Source: Chrysomallon squamiferum (Eukaryota > Mollusca > Gastropoda > Neomphalida > Peltospiridae). Taken from it: DNA of 64,000 bases. Where the stretch lies: contig CM022679.1 of the NCBI GenBank assembly GCA_012295275.1, positions 18,216,842-18,280,841 of the forward strand. Direction: 5' to 3'. The first letter of the stretch is position 1; each line of letters opens with the position of its first letter. This document shows, piece by piece, positions 12,301 to 23,442 of this stretch. The position numbers were made by a program, and so were the translations under genes. The notes below the pieces were generated by a model. The model had not been told where the DNA came from, did not search any database, and saw nothing but the letters and a program-made list of their open reading frames with translations.

Positions 12301-14462
12301 AATGGAAGAATATCATGTTTTACATTCATATTTGGTTTTGTTATATAATCTTTCAAAAAAAAATTTTTATACGATAAAATTATATTTTTGAAAAGCTGAA
12401 AGACCGCGATTATTTTAGATGCATCCCATAGCAAAAAATAGTCAAAATGGTGACTCTTCAGCAACAGCTACAAAAGCATTACCTATGTATAAGTCGACCC
12501 CAAAATATTACCTTAATATAGTCTCCCAAAAATTCGACTATACACAAGTATATACAGTAATTGTGGCAGAATATTAATATTATTTATAATAAACATTGTA
12601 TATTAACATTTTAATTTTAATGTCTTCATGTTGATGTTTTCTTTTTTGTGGATTATTTCATTTTCATCTGATTGATTATATACATACATTGTGTATTTTT
12701 ACCATCTGACAGGTAGATTCATAATATATAAATTCTTCATAACTAAAGATAATACCAATTAAAATTAAACAAAGTCTGAAAAGAAATATTTTTAAATGAC
12801 TGACACCCAGCATTCTTGTGTGTTGCCATGTAATTGGATATATGTTCATTTAAAACAAGTACATTTAAAGGGTTCTTAATAACATAGATTTATTAAGATA
12901 ATTTCTTTTTCTTCTTATCTTGCTTATTTCATTTCTTGCATGGCCCTCAGCGTTTTTATTTTTGTTTGATAATACATTAAAATTCAGGTCTGTCAGATGG
13001 TGATTTAATGTTGGATAATGCAGCCTTGGGGTCATCTTGTTTAACTGGACCAAACAATATATTACCAGACAGTTATTAATGTCAGTATCACATGCTGTCA
13101 GAAAATCAGTTACAAAATATTTGAAATCAATTAAATGAAAAGAAATCTATAAAAACAATTACACGTACTAAAAACAGAAAATTGTTTATTATATTTAACA
13201 ATATCTGCTTGATGACATTTTATAATTTAGAGCTTTGGTTCTCAAACTTTTTGAAGTCGGGGCACACTTGAAGCCTTATAAAAAATTGTGGGCACACTAC
13301 ACACAAAATGCTAAGAATATTTTAATGCTGAAGTCTGGATATAATATACTATAAATCAATTTTTTATCATCACAAATATCTACCTTGATCCTAAAATTTC
13401 GTGGGGCACACCTAAGCATGTCTTCGGGTACACCCTTTGAGAATCACTGATCTACAGCCACAATGCAGAATCATCACAAACTGTCTTAAGTGACAAACTG
13501 ACTATCGTATTTTCATATAACAAATTAACTCTTTTGTTTTATTTTGTTTTCCTTGCCTAACACTAATTCAGTACTACCTTTGCAATTTGTGTCAGTGTTT
13601 ATATTTTATAATATAAATACTTACATAAATTACAAAGCTAGTATTGAATCAGTGTTAAGACAATGGAACAGAAATGTGCAGTTTCTACATTTTATATATT
13701 ATACTGTGAATTAAAATTTCATTTATTGGACATTTAAGAAAGAGTAGCCCACCTCTGATCTAATCAATTCTAAGAAATCTACTTTCATTTTATGTAATAT
13801 TATTTCTCACAGAGCAGGCTACACTCATTCTTATGCAGTATCATGAGTATGAATAATAGAAATGATTACAGTAGGAAATAAATGAACCCAAAATAGCTGA
13901 TTCATCAATGAGCATTGGTTATCATACTGTAATTACAGTAAGATGATGTATTAATAAACAAAAATGGTACAGATATAATGAAATATTTTAAATATTGTCA
14001 ATACATTTCATTTTACTTTTGTATGGTTGTTTCATGTTCTGAACAACAATTAGTAATAATAAAGTAATAAAAGCATTACATAAGTTTTTACATTGCAATA
14101 ATATATTTTGTGTTCAATTTCAGATTTTAACTATTGCAGTATTGTCCATCCTTATTACAGCTCCAGTTGGTTCAGCACTTGTGGCTTTGTTTGGTCCCAA
14201 ATTGCTTGCTAAATTAGATGATCTTGATGGCAAATCACAACAAGTGAAAATTAATTCTCATGAAAATCCATCCATAACGATAGAAGATGAATTTCCAAAC
14301 GATAATTTTCAAAATGCTGATTCTCCAAGTGACAAAAAGAAGAAAGAAAATGATTGCTCAGAAATACCTATTGAAAATATCCCAGTAGAAAACACAAATG
14401 GCTGTGAAAATTTGAAAAGTGGAAAGAAAAATTCAGAGGATGACCTTATTATACGACTATGA
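264..14462 (+). CDS. SLC9B2: SLC9B-family (NHA2-like) sodium/proton antiporter, complete, 11 exons used per isoform
   Basis: CPA2-type Na+(Li+)/H+ exchanger of plasma or organelle membranes. Coding exons: 264-327, 3130-3600, 3916-4003, 4278-4460, 4722-4897, 5581-5687, 6017-6181, 6535-6643, 7167-7303, 7699-7788, then one of two last exons, 10259-10462 or 14124-14462. All junctions are GT..AG and phases agree, giving 597 or 642 residues (human NHA2 has 537). The N-terminal ~110 residues are hydrophilic and Cys-rich. Next come the family CPPHG motif, multiple membrane segments, the LIRAGLGLD stretch, the AAVSPAVVVPS helix, and the transport aspartate pair D309-D310 in ASIDDVLAITGFG. The LPKATVQAA motif follows before the last helix. 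The start at 264 is chosen because TAA 252-254 closes the frame and exon 1 joins exon 2 in frame; a later ATG at 3150 is the alternative. No inactivating change was seen. Confidence 0.93.
328..3129 (+). other. SLC9B intron 1
   Basis: This 2.8-kb intron runs from a GTAAGA donor to a TTTATAG acceptor and carries the split G|GT codon. It is very AT-rich, with a poly(A) run near 940-960, a hairpin-forming microsatellite at 1936-1999, and A- and T-rich low-complexity sequence at 2100-2640. No further exon or transposon coding was seen. Confidence 0.8.
1936..1999. repeat. Compound microsatellite forming an inverted repeat
   Basis: A CT/TG tract, then (AT)n, then a CA/GA tract. The two outer tracts are complementary (CTCTCTGTGTGTG against CACACACAGAGAG), so the whole block is an imperfect palindrome around the AT core. 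Open frames across it on both strands are low-complexity artefacts. Confidence 0.85.
6299..6344. repeat. (TA)n then (AAAAG)n microsatellite in an SLC9B intron
   Basis: About 28 bp of alternating TA are followed by several AAAAG units in the intron between the exons at 6017-6181 and 6535-6643. Confidence 0.9.
7920..7977. repeat. (AAT)n / (AAAT)n / (AATT)n microsatellite
   Basis: Runs of AAT, then AAAT, then AATT units lie just downstream of the last shared SLC9B exon. Confidence 0.9.
8092..8883. mobile_element. Non-autonomous DNA transposon with nested inverted repeats
   Basis: A 792-bp block bounded by perfect 13-bp inverted termini, CAGGGTTTCTGCC on the left and its complement on the right. 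Inside are two more inverted pairs: 8321-8351 with 8754-8784 (28 of 31 matching) and 8382-8399 with 8444-8461 (18 of 18). It has no transposase frame and carries a T tract at about 8700-8721. No clear target-site duplication was found, so the superfamily is unassigned; a CAGGG terminus would be compatible with hAT. It sits in the intron before the alternative SLC9B last exons. Confidence 0.72.
10259..10462 (+). CDS. SLC9B2: SLC9B alternative last exon A (short tail)
   Basis: A phase-0 exon after the acceptor CATAACAG encodes LLTIAVLSILITAPLGS, the final membrane helix of the NHA family, then GPRLL and a 38-residue tail ending NAKDET and TGA. It can follow the exon ending at 7788 and gives a 597-residue protein. 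The tail mixes acidic and basic residues and differs entirely from that of exon B. Several AATAAA-like hexamers follow within about 150 bp, so a transcript could end here. Both last exons keep the conserved LSILITAP core, so neither looks like a pseudo-exon. Confidence 0.8.
   Translation, partial: LLTIAVLSILITAPLGSTAINILGPRLLKYRVKTIQIDVEEMENKQCFINDNHSGEQNILVNAKDET
11747..12557. mobile_element. MITE-like element with CCGTATATACTTGTGTA termini and a TA target site
   Basis: The left end reads TA-CCGTATATACTTGTGTA and the right end is its near-perfect complement, CAAGTATATACAG-TA. This gives an 811-bp element flanked by TA, the target site of Tc1/mariner/pogo-type transposons. TATAAGTCGA-type motifs lie inside both ends. 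No transposase was recognised; an open frame of 80 codons inside has no family signature. It lies between the two alternative SLC9B last exons. Confidence 0.7.
13233..13449. mobile_element. hAT-type MITE with an 8-bp target duplication
   Basis: A 217-bp element begins CTTTGGTTCTCAAAC and ends GTTTGAGAATCACTG-like (…TTTGAGAATCACTG), matching the CAGTGGTTCTCAAA termini common in hAT elements. Subterminal GGGGCACAC repeats face each other. The flanking octamers ATTTAGAG (13225-13232) and ATCTACAG (13450-13457) match at 6 of 8 positions and fit the hAT target pattern nTCTAGAn, indicating an old insertion. It is non-coding. Confidence 0.82.
14124..14462 (+). CDS. SLC9B2: SLC9B alternative last exon B (long acidic tail)
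   Basis: A phase-0 exon after the acceptor TTTCAG encodes ILTIAVLSILITAPVGS, equivalent to exon A, then FGPKLL and a long hydrophilic tail rich in Asp, Glu, Lys, Asn and Ser, ending DDLIIRL and TGA. Joined to the exon ending at 7788 it yields 642 residues. The helix is as well conserved as in exon A, while the tails share no obvious similarity, as expected after an old exon duplication. An AATAAA at 14577-14582 is a candidate polyadenylation signal about 115 bp after the stop. Confidence 0.85.
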   Translation: MLTIAVLSILITAPVGSALVALFGPKLLAKLDDLDGKSQQVKINSHENPSITIEDEFPNDNFQNADSPSDKKKKENDCSEIPIENIPVENTNGCENLKSGKKNSEDDLIIRL

Positions 14463-17400
14463 CAGGAAGATGTTGAGTCTAGAAGCATAATGTTGTAATC
14501 TTTTAGAAATTGAAACAAATTTTTTTTATTATTATTGTTTTTGCTTGTTTGTTTTTGTTTTTTTTATACATCCAAGAATAAAGAAATTTACATTTAATAT
14601 AGAAATCCATTATATATACATCAGTGACAAACAAGAAAAATAGTCATTATCAGTTTCTAATGTGGTATTTTATACAGTAATTATTAGTTGTATGATTGTA
14701 TTTACAAGAAATTAGGTATGTGTGAAATGCTTTTTATATATATATATCAATTTTATTAATAACAGTATGATGCAGTAACATAATTTTTTTTTCTTTTTAG
14801 AAAGTTACTTATTTATTTATTTCAATTCTGTTGATATTTGTAACAATATAAAGGTTAGGATGGCTAAATTCACAATTCTGTATATACACATAACTATAAT
14901 AAATAAAATACATTTATATACAATAAAACCCATTTATATTATTCTAATGATCAGTTAGTGGTGATTTTTATACAGTATTTCAGAAATCCATTATTATATT
15001 CTTTATATCTCTTTTAATAATAAGATCTATACTTGGTGTAAATTATATCTTCAATTAATATTCTTAATGAAAATTTACAGCATAATAATTGATTTAATAA
15101 ATCAAAAATGCATTATTTGTTGAGAGTATTTATCATTTTACATTACAATATTTTACAGTTAAAAAAAAAAAAAAACCTTTCCATCCAGATTGATATGGTA
15201 TTTGATCATACTGAATTAACATACTCATAAATACTTTTTAATATTGTAATATTTCCATATATATATATGTATAGATTAATGCTATTTTTTTGTGAATAAC
15301 TTAGATATTTGAAATTAATGTGGCTTTTAAAATTCATTTGGATATTATATCTGCCAGTATAAACAGAAATAACAAAATCTATCTAAACATCACTAATTAC
15401 TCATTAATAATATTATTTCATGCTTTTAAATTATTTCTGGTTTAATTTATGCATGTAAAGCAGTTGAATTTTTTACCATTTATTTTCCTTGCATTTTTAA
15501 CTTATTTTACTATAACTTTAGTCAAATAGATTAATGTTATTTACTTTTTGATCAGAATCATTTGAATGTTGTTTTGTTTTTAATTTTTACAAGCTTGAAA
15601 AAACAGAACTGTCTTATATACTGATACATTGAATAATAGTTTACTGCAATACTGGTGTCAAAGCAATGACAATATTCTTTTCCTTTTTTATATTTTATAT
15701 TATTGTTTAAAGATCTGTTGTTCCATAATTCAGGAGTTTACTAATGCTATTGTACTGTGAACAGTTCTAATTGTAATTTGAATGTAGCTCAGCTGTTGTT
15801 GGATCAGCTGGTCTTTATTGCACTCAGTGAACTATTATAATGATTCATATGTGTAAAGGGCACATTTTTTGAGATAAGTTGATTTCATTTTTTTATTAAT
15901 TTTATTTGTAGATAAATACTGGAAGGTTTAAAATCATCACTCTTAATGTGAATTGTTATTGGTGGTGTTTTACAGTAGCCCACAATCACCAAGGGATTTA
16001 AAAAAAATAATAAATGTTTAGATTTTTTATAATGTCTCAAAACAATTAATCATTACATGGCATTTGATTTTTAAAGACCTAGGTGACTTTGGGACACTTG
16101 GTTTCTTTTAAAATAACTCTTGCCAGTGACAAGTATCCCGATGCTGCTCTAATAAATTTTATTTATTATGTAAATATAATAAATAGTACAGTAGCAGTTC
16201 TTGGAATTGTGTTTATTAGTTAAGCTTTACATAATTAAATTGTTCAAAATAAATAAATAAATAATGTTAATATTCAATTTGTATTACATTTGAGCAATAC
16301 AGAATCAGAAATGATATCACTATCAACTGATAGTTCGTCTTTTAACAACGTATAATATTTTAATTTTTGCATTGTGCAACAGCTGTGTTTAGCAGTGCTA
16401 ATGCATATATATATATTTCTTTTTTCAATTTATCATTAACATTATTACTATTATTATTTCATATTTTTATTTATTATTTTTTTTTGTCAAATAAAGATGT
16501 ATTCTATACCAGTTAAAAAAAAAATTATTCCCAAATGTAAAGCAAACTTTTTGAAGACAGTGTAAAAGATATCACATTTCAGTTTTTAATAATCCATTTT
16601 CCATGTATCAGTATTTCGGTGTTTTTTTGTCACCCAAAACTTATTTTAAGACATATCTTTATCAAATCTGCATTATCTATTCAATAAAGTGTTCTTTTTT
16701 ATGAAGGCCTTAATAGAGGTAGACTTACTAAGTTAAATATTATGTTTTAGATCTGTTTCAACTGATAGACGAAAATGAATAGGTAATTTTTCTATTATTT
16801 TGATATTGACAACTGCAGACGACCATATAGGGCACTTCACGTCAAATGGCTAATAAACAATAAATACAGGGCTAATTTGTAAAATACAAGACAGTATGTG
16901 AAAGAAGATAGGCCTAAATGTTCTATTTAAATAATTTAATCTATTCAGCATAATTGACTGTTTTTGTTTTTAATGATTTTTTCTAATATTGAGTCTTGTT
17001 TCGCTTTATTTTCAGATTTTCAATTCCCCTTACAAAATAAACTGATATTTGATCTGATTTTAATTTAAAAGGACAGTAAATTAGCGCAAGAGGTTGGGAA
17101 TTCACTGTTGCTGGTGGTGGTGGAGAGGGGACAATTTTTTTTTTAAAAATTAACAAAGGCCCCTAGCAACCTTTAGCTTGAGTGTAATCAGCAGTATATA
17201 TTTATATATATTTCTACATTATATAGGTTATAATAAAAGTATGACAAATATTTAGCTTTGTGTTCAGAGAAACAATTTAGATTTATGCAGAAGAGTTAAT
17301 GCATTCAGAATTATGATACCAACATTAAATTTAATAAAATGTTTTTTCAAATCTTGGTTGGACTTGTGTATACTTTATAGTTGCCCTGTTGCCCGAGGCG

Positions 17401-17600
17401 AGACAAACTAGTGTCAGGCAAATCAAAACCGTATCATGTGTCATATACTTGGTGACTGAAAAATTCAGCAAGAAACTGGGAACTCATTTTTTAATTCATT
17501 GGTTTTTACTCATTCCTATTAGGACATAGGACATAACAGCGACCACTTCTCTAATCTAACAGTTTGAAAATATTCAGAACATCTTGGCAAACGGACAATT
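14463..17600. other. Probable SLC9B 3' UTR, then featureless AT-rich sequence
   Basis: The first part is presumably the 3' UTR of the long SLC9B isoform, with a candidate AATAAA at 14577-14582. The rest is AT-rich with short TA and A/T tracts (near 14740, 15160, 16410). No open frame with protein character, RNA gene or transposon terminus could be supported. Confidence 0.5.
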
Positions 17601-17639
17601 CCCCACTCAGACAATTCCACACTTAGACCAGAATTAGTA

Positions 17640-18800
17640 TTTTTAATTCAGTTTTAAATCTTACACAATGGCCAATGCTGTTAAGTACGTCTGGGACAGT
17701 CTTGCTGTTGTCATGCCTGTCAATGCAAAGTTTGTACAGCTTTTGACTGGATTTTGTGGGTATATTGTCTTGCACGCTTTGCTGGTGGCTCACCACGCAG
17801 GTCATGTAGTAGGGCAGTGGCAACCTGGGCCTGATCTTTTTGGATGCTATCAATGGCTCTCCAAATGGTAGGGTATGCATGTCCAACTAGCTTTGCAAAG
17901 GCACTGTTCCATTCTTCCATATGTCACTGGTTCTTGATCCACTTCAAGAGTAAGGGAATTGACAGTCTATATCAGTGGTGGGTACATAGGAGACATACAA
18001 TGCATCCTAAGTGGAGGGATAGATGCATCTGGAACTTGTGGGGGCTGAATATGAATGGAAGGCTCCAGATATATAGGTGTTGTCAAAGTAGTCCAGGAGA
18101 GGTTTGAGTCCTTCCGGTGTGTGCACCTGTAGATAAGTCATACTCCTCAGCAACATCATCCACTGGTATGCCACAGAAGAGTTTCTTCTCTACATCACTG
18201 TACAATACCAAGAGTCTGGATCTTTCTCCATGTGACCTGTGTTAGGTGATAGAAGCAGCCATGTATGTTGACTTGGGGTGATGTCACACCATTAATCACA
18301 GCTTGCTCAACGTCAAGGATGATGGTTGTGGGTTCAGCCTGGAAACCAAGCTCTGTACATCTGTCTTGTATGGTAGTGAACAGTTCTTTGTAGATGGATT
18401 GATGCTTATTCAACAGGAACTCATACACACAGGTCCAGCCAACTCTCCTAATGGTATGCGGATCATATACAGCTGAGTGAACAATAGTGGTGCAACATTT
18501 AATGTTCTGTCCATGTACCAGGAGTCAGAACTAGCGAAGTGATGCAGGACATTGTTAGTAGCAAACACTAACATCCTATGAGAAGAATCAACCACACTGT
18601 CATGGATGAAGAACTGTTCCTTGTCACTAGTAACTGTCCACTCCTCATCAAGTGTGAGATCATGAATACATAGTTAAATAAATATGTTAGAAAGCCACAT
18701 GCCTGTCCTGTAGTGTAAAACTGATCTCTCTCAACCAAAATGTGATCTCTGCTTTTATTGCCTAGGAAAGACCACACAGGGGGTCTCTTAACATATCTTC
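17640..18800 (-). mobile_element. Decayed MULE (Mutator-like) transposase
   Basis: Reading leftwards from about 18780, several short frames together resemble the MULE/FLYWCH-associated transposase family. In order they include DSSHRMLVFATNN with SWYMDRTLNVAPLLFTQLY, then YKELFTTIQDRC, then EPTTIILDVEQAVING with IHGCFYHLTQVTWRKIQTLG, and finally EEWNSAFAKLVGHAYPTIWR with IDSIQKDQAQVATALL. The order matches the family's DDE core and C-terminal part. Frameshifts and stops separate the pieces, so it is a dead copy. Base composition is richer in G+C than its surroundings. Its ends were not located; the limits given are those of recognisable coding. Confidence 0.82.
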
Positions 18801-20217
18801 CCTGGGAGTGGTGCCGAGACTGTATGGAACTTTAGTAGACATGCAGGCACCAGTGGGTCCCCCAAAACAATAACTCACCATAGCTTATATAATTTTTAAG
18901 GAAATCTAACATCGATCATGTATTAAACAGGAGACTACTGTCTCTGTCACACATAGCTTATATAATTCTTAAGGGTTACATATTAAAGAGAAGACTTTTG
19001 TCTCTGTCACAGTGTAATGAGAACTATCTATCTGAGAATAAGTGATGAACCACATGTGCTGGCCCCCTTGTAAAGATTTCATCTTGTGTGCAATTGGAAA
19101 ATAGAAGCCACCTTCGTGTAGCCTCTGTGCACAAAGATCAACCAGTGTAATGAAGGATCATCCTCCTAAGTGCAATCAAAGAATAATTTGATAAACATGT
19201 AAAAGATACTTTTGAAAAATTAAGAGTGGTGAATTGTTCAAAATTGTCATTATGTTATGGGGAATTGTCCAAGAGGGTTATTGTCCTGGCACCTGTAATT
19301 ACATTTCAGCCATAAAAGCACGTTATTCATTATTAGACCAAACCCTGGTAAAACATTCCAGATGGTTGATTGGGTGGGTGCCTTGACAACATAATAATAA
19401 TTTAATTTTAATAAAACTAAAACAATTTCCAGTTCCTTCATTTGTGTTGTTAAAACAATTTTTATAACATGCTTTTAAAGTGTGATTTAAGTTTAAAAAA
19501 AAGAAAGGAAATTTTTTAAAAAGAATGACATTTGGCCATATCATGATACAATTTAGTACAAGTAATAATAAATGTATTAAACAAAACACAAATGCTTAAA
19601 ATATATTACTTTCACTGCAGCAAAAATACACTTATCTTTATATTACAGTTAACTCTATCATGCATACAATTAATATTTATTTTCTTTGAAAACTATTGCT
19701 ATTATAAATGGTCTGTTTTGAATCTTTGCACTTTCCTTTATATCCATAAAACAAGCTCAATAAAAATAATCTAAATGGTTGCATAAGATCAGATTCTGTA
19801 TCGTATTCGTAATGAATAACTGTAAACTGTTTATACAGTTCCTAACAGCTTTTTTATTTGTTACTATGCATAGCAAAATGTCAGACATTTTAACCATTGT
19901 AATGGGGTGGGGGGTGAGCAAGACAAGCAGATCTTGTGAGACCAGTAGGTTGATATAATATATAAATGTTATAATATATCATTGTCTACGGAATAAACAA
20001 ACAAGACAGGGTAACTCTGGTAGGAGGACAAATGATCTGGTTCATAAAACAAATCACAAGCAATTAACTTCAGTAGGCATTCTGTCCTCTTTTGTAGTCA
20101 AACATCAACCTCTAGCTAACACCAGATTAATGGGTGTGATTTCATGTTTATCTGTTTCTGGTACTTGGACACCTGGCATTACTAATACTAATACCCTACT
20201 AATCTGTCTATAATCAT

Positions 20218-20260
20218 TTCTACCACATATGTTAATTAACAATTAACATATGTGGTAGAA
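20218..20260. repeat. Perfect 20-bp inverted repeat with a 3-bp loop
   Basis: The arm TTCTACCACATATGTTAATT (20218-20237), AAC, and its exact complement (20241-20260) form a 43-nt perfect hairpin. The flanks do not continue the palindrome. It may be a minimal foldback transposon end-pair or a hairpin-prone site; no gene is attached to it. Confidence 0.9.
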
Positions 20261-20854
20261 TAAACATAAATATAAAACATATGCAATTTTGCAAGTAGTG
20301 ATATCAGTAACACCCCCAGGACCAGTGTTGCCACCTGAACTGAAATAATATGTATCAGCTGTTTAAATTATTATAAATTGAAACCAGTTACTTAAACTTA
20401 TGCCATAGATTTTAATTAACTGTGTGCTAGCATATTCAAAATAAATGAAAGTGCACAAATAAAATATATTTATTGTCTCATCTTTAATATCTATATCTTA
20501 ATTATCCCTTTTTAATAGACATTAAAATGAAAGCAATAAACCTAAATTAATTACAGATCAGTAGCACATATGTGAAACCAAATATAAAAAAACTTACCTT
20601 CACTAGCAATTGTTTAAGGTCCTTCAACATCAAGTCCAGACATTTTAATATATCTTGGTAGCACTTACTCCCCACTAATTTCTTTAAAACATTGTATAAT
20701 CTGATCTTTATGGAATAGGAAGCAATGGCTATTATTTTTTTATTCTACAGTTCCCAACTTAAAATGTTGCCAGCCTGGGCAACACAAAAACATTTAATAA
20801 TAATTTTAATTTACATAATAAAATCTGTGATATGTCTCTGTCTCACACACATTT

Positions 20855-21260
20855 TTATGGATGCCTCATAAACCACTCCAGATGATTCAACCAGGAAAAA
20901 ACAAACACACAAACATTAAAAACCTGGCCTGACGAAGTTTTAATTAAAATATGGAAAACTTCTGGAGTTACATTATGAAAAAACATTGAAAAATTGTGCC
21001 TTATCCCACCAGTTTACTTGATTTTTCTAAATCCTTATAAAATAAATATCAATATGGAAAACTTCTGGAGTTACATTATGAAAAAACATTGAAAAATTGT
21101 GCCTTTTCCCACCAGTTTACTTGATTTTTCTAAATCCTTATAAAATAAATATCAATAGCTTATGTAACAGCAAATGCAGAATTGTATACTGAACAAAATA
21201 ATCCAGTCTGTATATTTCTAGGGAAAAGTGGTTGAAAATTATAATCATTTTACTGATATC
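20855..21260. repeat. Dispersed repeat, copy 1 (contains a tandem duplication)
   Basis: This segment shares several ordered blocks with 25785-26015: TGGATGCCTCAT at the start, then CTTCTGGAG / CTTTTGGAG, then CCTTATAAAATAA / CATTTATAAAATAA, then a block with GAACAAAATAAT / GAACAACATAAT, and TTTTACTGATATC at the end. The order and spacing agree once the duplication is allowed for, so both derive from one repeat family. It has no coding capacity. Confidence 0.6.
20949..21156. repeat. Tandem duplication, two copies of 103 bp
   Basis: The unit starting ATATGGAAAACTTCTGGAG is present twice with a period of 103 bp (marker ATGGAAA at 20951 and 21054). The copies are almost identical, the visible difference being GCCTTATCCC against GCCTTTTCCC, so the duplication is recent. 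The related copy at 25.8 kb has a single unit. Confidence 0.9.
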
Positions 21261-23442
21261 TATAAAGATGGCTACAAAATAGCTCAAAACATACTAATTG
21301 GAAATGTTTGTCTGATTTTGGGAATTTCAGACAATGGACTAACTAAAAATCCACATTAAATGTTTTCACTAGTTTGGTACCCACATTCACCTAACTATTG
21401 GACTATGCAGTCTGTTGTTTAAAAAACTGTAGTAAAGTTTTAATAATGTTACCTTAACATTAGGAAGACCAGGACTGGTTCTCTACATTTTACATTTTTG
21501 GACTCTGGTTTAGATCTAACAATAAAGATATATACAATAGAATGAAAAAGATATAGTTTAACAGCATAGACAAACACTAAAGATATAGAACGAAAATGAC
21601 TAAGTCAATGTCAGCTAGGCCCATTAAATAAACAGTTAGCTCTTATAATCTGTATTGTAGTTCAAAGGAGTCTGTGCATAATGCCAGTAATTTAGAAACT
21701 TTTCTCTTCTACATGGCTGTTCAAGTGCAGCAAAATATTCAGTTTTCAATCATTTATTTATGTAATATTCAAAAAGTGCCATTTCTTTACATGGCTTATT
21801 TCTTTTAACAGTTTTCTAGAAGTCCAAATAGTTTTTATTACTTTACTCCTGAGAAAAATTCCTAAATTCAACACATTATTGCCAATTTCATAACTTTGTA
21901 GAGATTCAATTTAAATGTATTGGCTTTGGTTAATTTACCACATTTGTTACTGTCTGCTGAAATCCCCTAATTAAAAGTACATGAAACAAAATATACTGAC
22001 ATCACCTAACACGTGCATCCTTTAAATAATGATAATATTTAAACAAACAAAAAAATTAAATTAAATAAAAAATAAAAATAAACAACAACAAAATAACATC
22101 TATTAATGATATTTCACAATCTTAAAATTTAATAAACAAATAAAAAATAAATAATTTGAAACATAAAAAGTACGTTTATAAATTTTTGATTGCCCAGAAT
22201 AGTTCAGCTAAAAAATATTTGGCAAACATAAAACATACCTGAAATAAGTATTTATAGTTTTAACAGCAGTCTTATCATAAATAAGCTTCCAGGTCTGACT
22301 AGCAACATGTTTTTAACATTGTCCATAACAATAATCATTAGATATAATTAAAAATGTCAAGGATTAGAATATCAGCAATTATAATACCAATTTTATGAAT
22401 TTTTATTTATTTTAAACTTCTACAATCATATTTAATTATTATTATTTTAAAGTTATTAATATTTTCAATTATTCACATAAAGTATTTGCAGAGAATTCTT
22501 ATTGCAGATATTTCCTAACTATGGCATAGACAGTTTCTCATTCCTAATATAATAGAGTTTGATCTTCACTAATGAATCTATCTGTAATTTCAATTTCCAT
22601 TGCCACTGCACCTTACTACTGCACATTGTTTTGATTGCACTAGATGTTTTTACATGTTGGTGCACTCTATAAGACACAGGCAGGCAGTTCCTGTTTATTT
22701 TTCTGTATTTATTACTATCTTACTTAGCTGTGAAATTAAAGCACTGTACATTATCCATTCAACAAAAAGAAGAAAAAAAAACATACAAAAAAACAACATT
22801 AGTCTACTTAGTTTATTAAAATTTACTTGTTCTTCCTTTAATGTTTCTTTTCCTGCATATTTATTTTAATACTGTGATAAGTCAGTTATTACCTATAAGT
22901 GATCGTTTTGTGATCTGGTATTTTCACTGCCTCTTTACAGAAAGCTCCTGTATATATACGTCTTAATTGTGTTATGTAGGTACTAAAATAATTTAATATT
23001 ATTTCAATTTTTTTCTTCCACTATCTTTCAAAATAAGAAATATGAAAGTAAAAATTTACTAATATATCATGAAAAAAAGGTAGATATGTATTTCTAGTGA
23101 GATAGGGAAGAAGAGAAGTTTAATAGATTATTAACTGTTGATCATATTCCAAAATATAAAGACATTTTCTTAATTTAAAGCTGTTATGCATATTTCAAAA
23201 ATAATTTTATATGTATGTGTGACTACAAAAAAGTTGGATTGTAAAGCACAGAATTAATTACCATAAAAAGTGCTATTTTTGCATTGTATTTGATAAACTG
23301 AGATTTTTCTGTGTAAAGTTATTTTTAAAGTGTATAAACACACACCACACACACAGAGATGAACACATAATTTTTTTTTTTTTTTCACCTTTTGGATATT
23401 TATTTGTATTAGTATTTATTTTTTATTTGTTGCTTTTTACAG

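Larger units (their letters stand above)
18801..23442. other. Gene-free AT-rich interval
   Basis: Between the MULE relic and the sugar-transporter gene no protein-like frame was found. It holds the hairpin at 20218-20260, the tandem duplication at 20949-21156, a dispersed repeat around it, and A-rich low-complexity sequence near 22030-22160. Confidence 0.5.
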
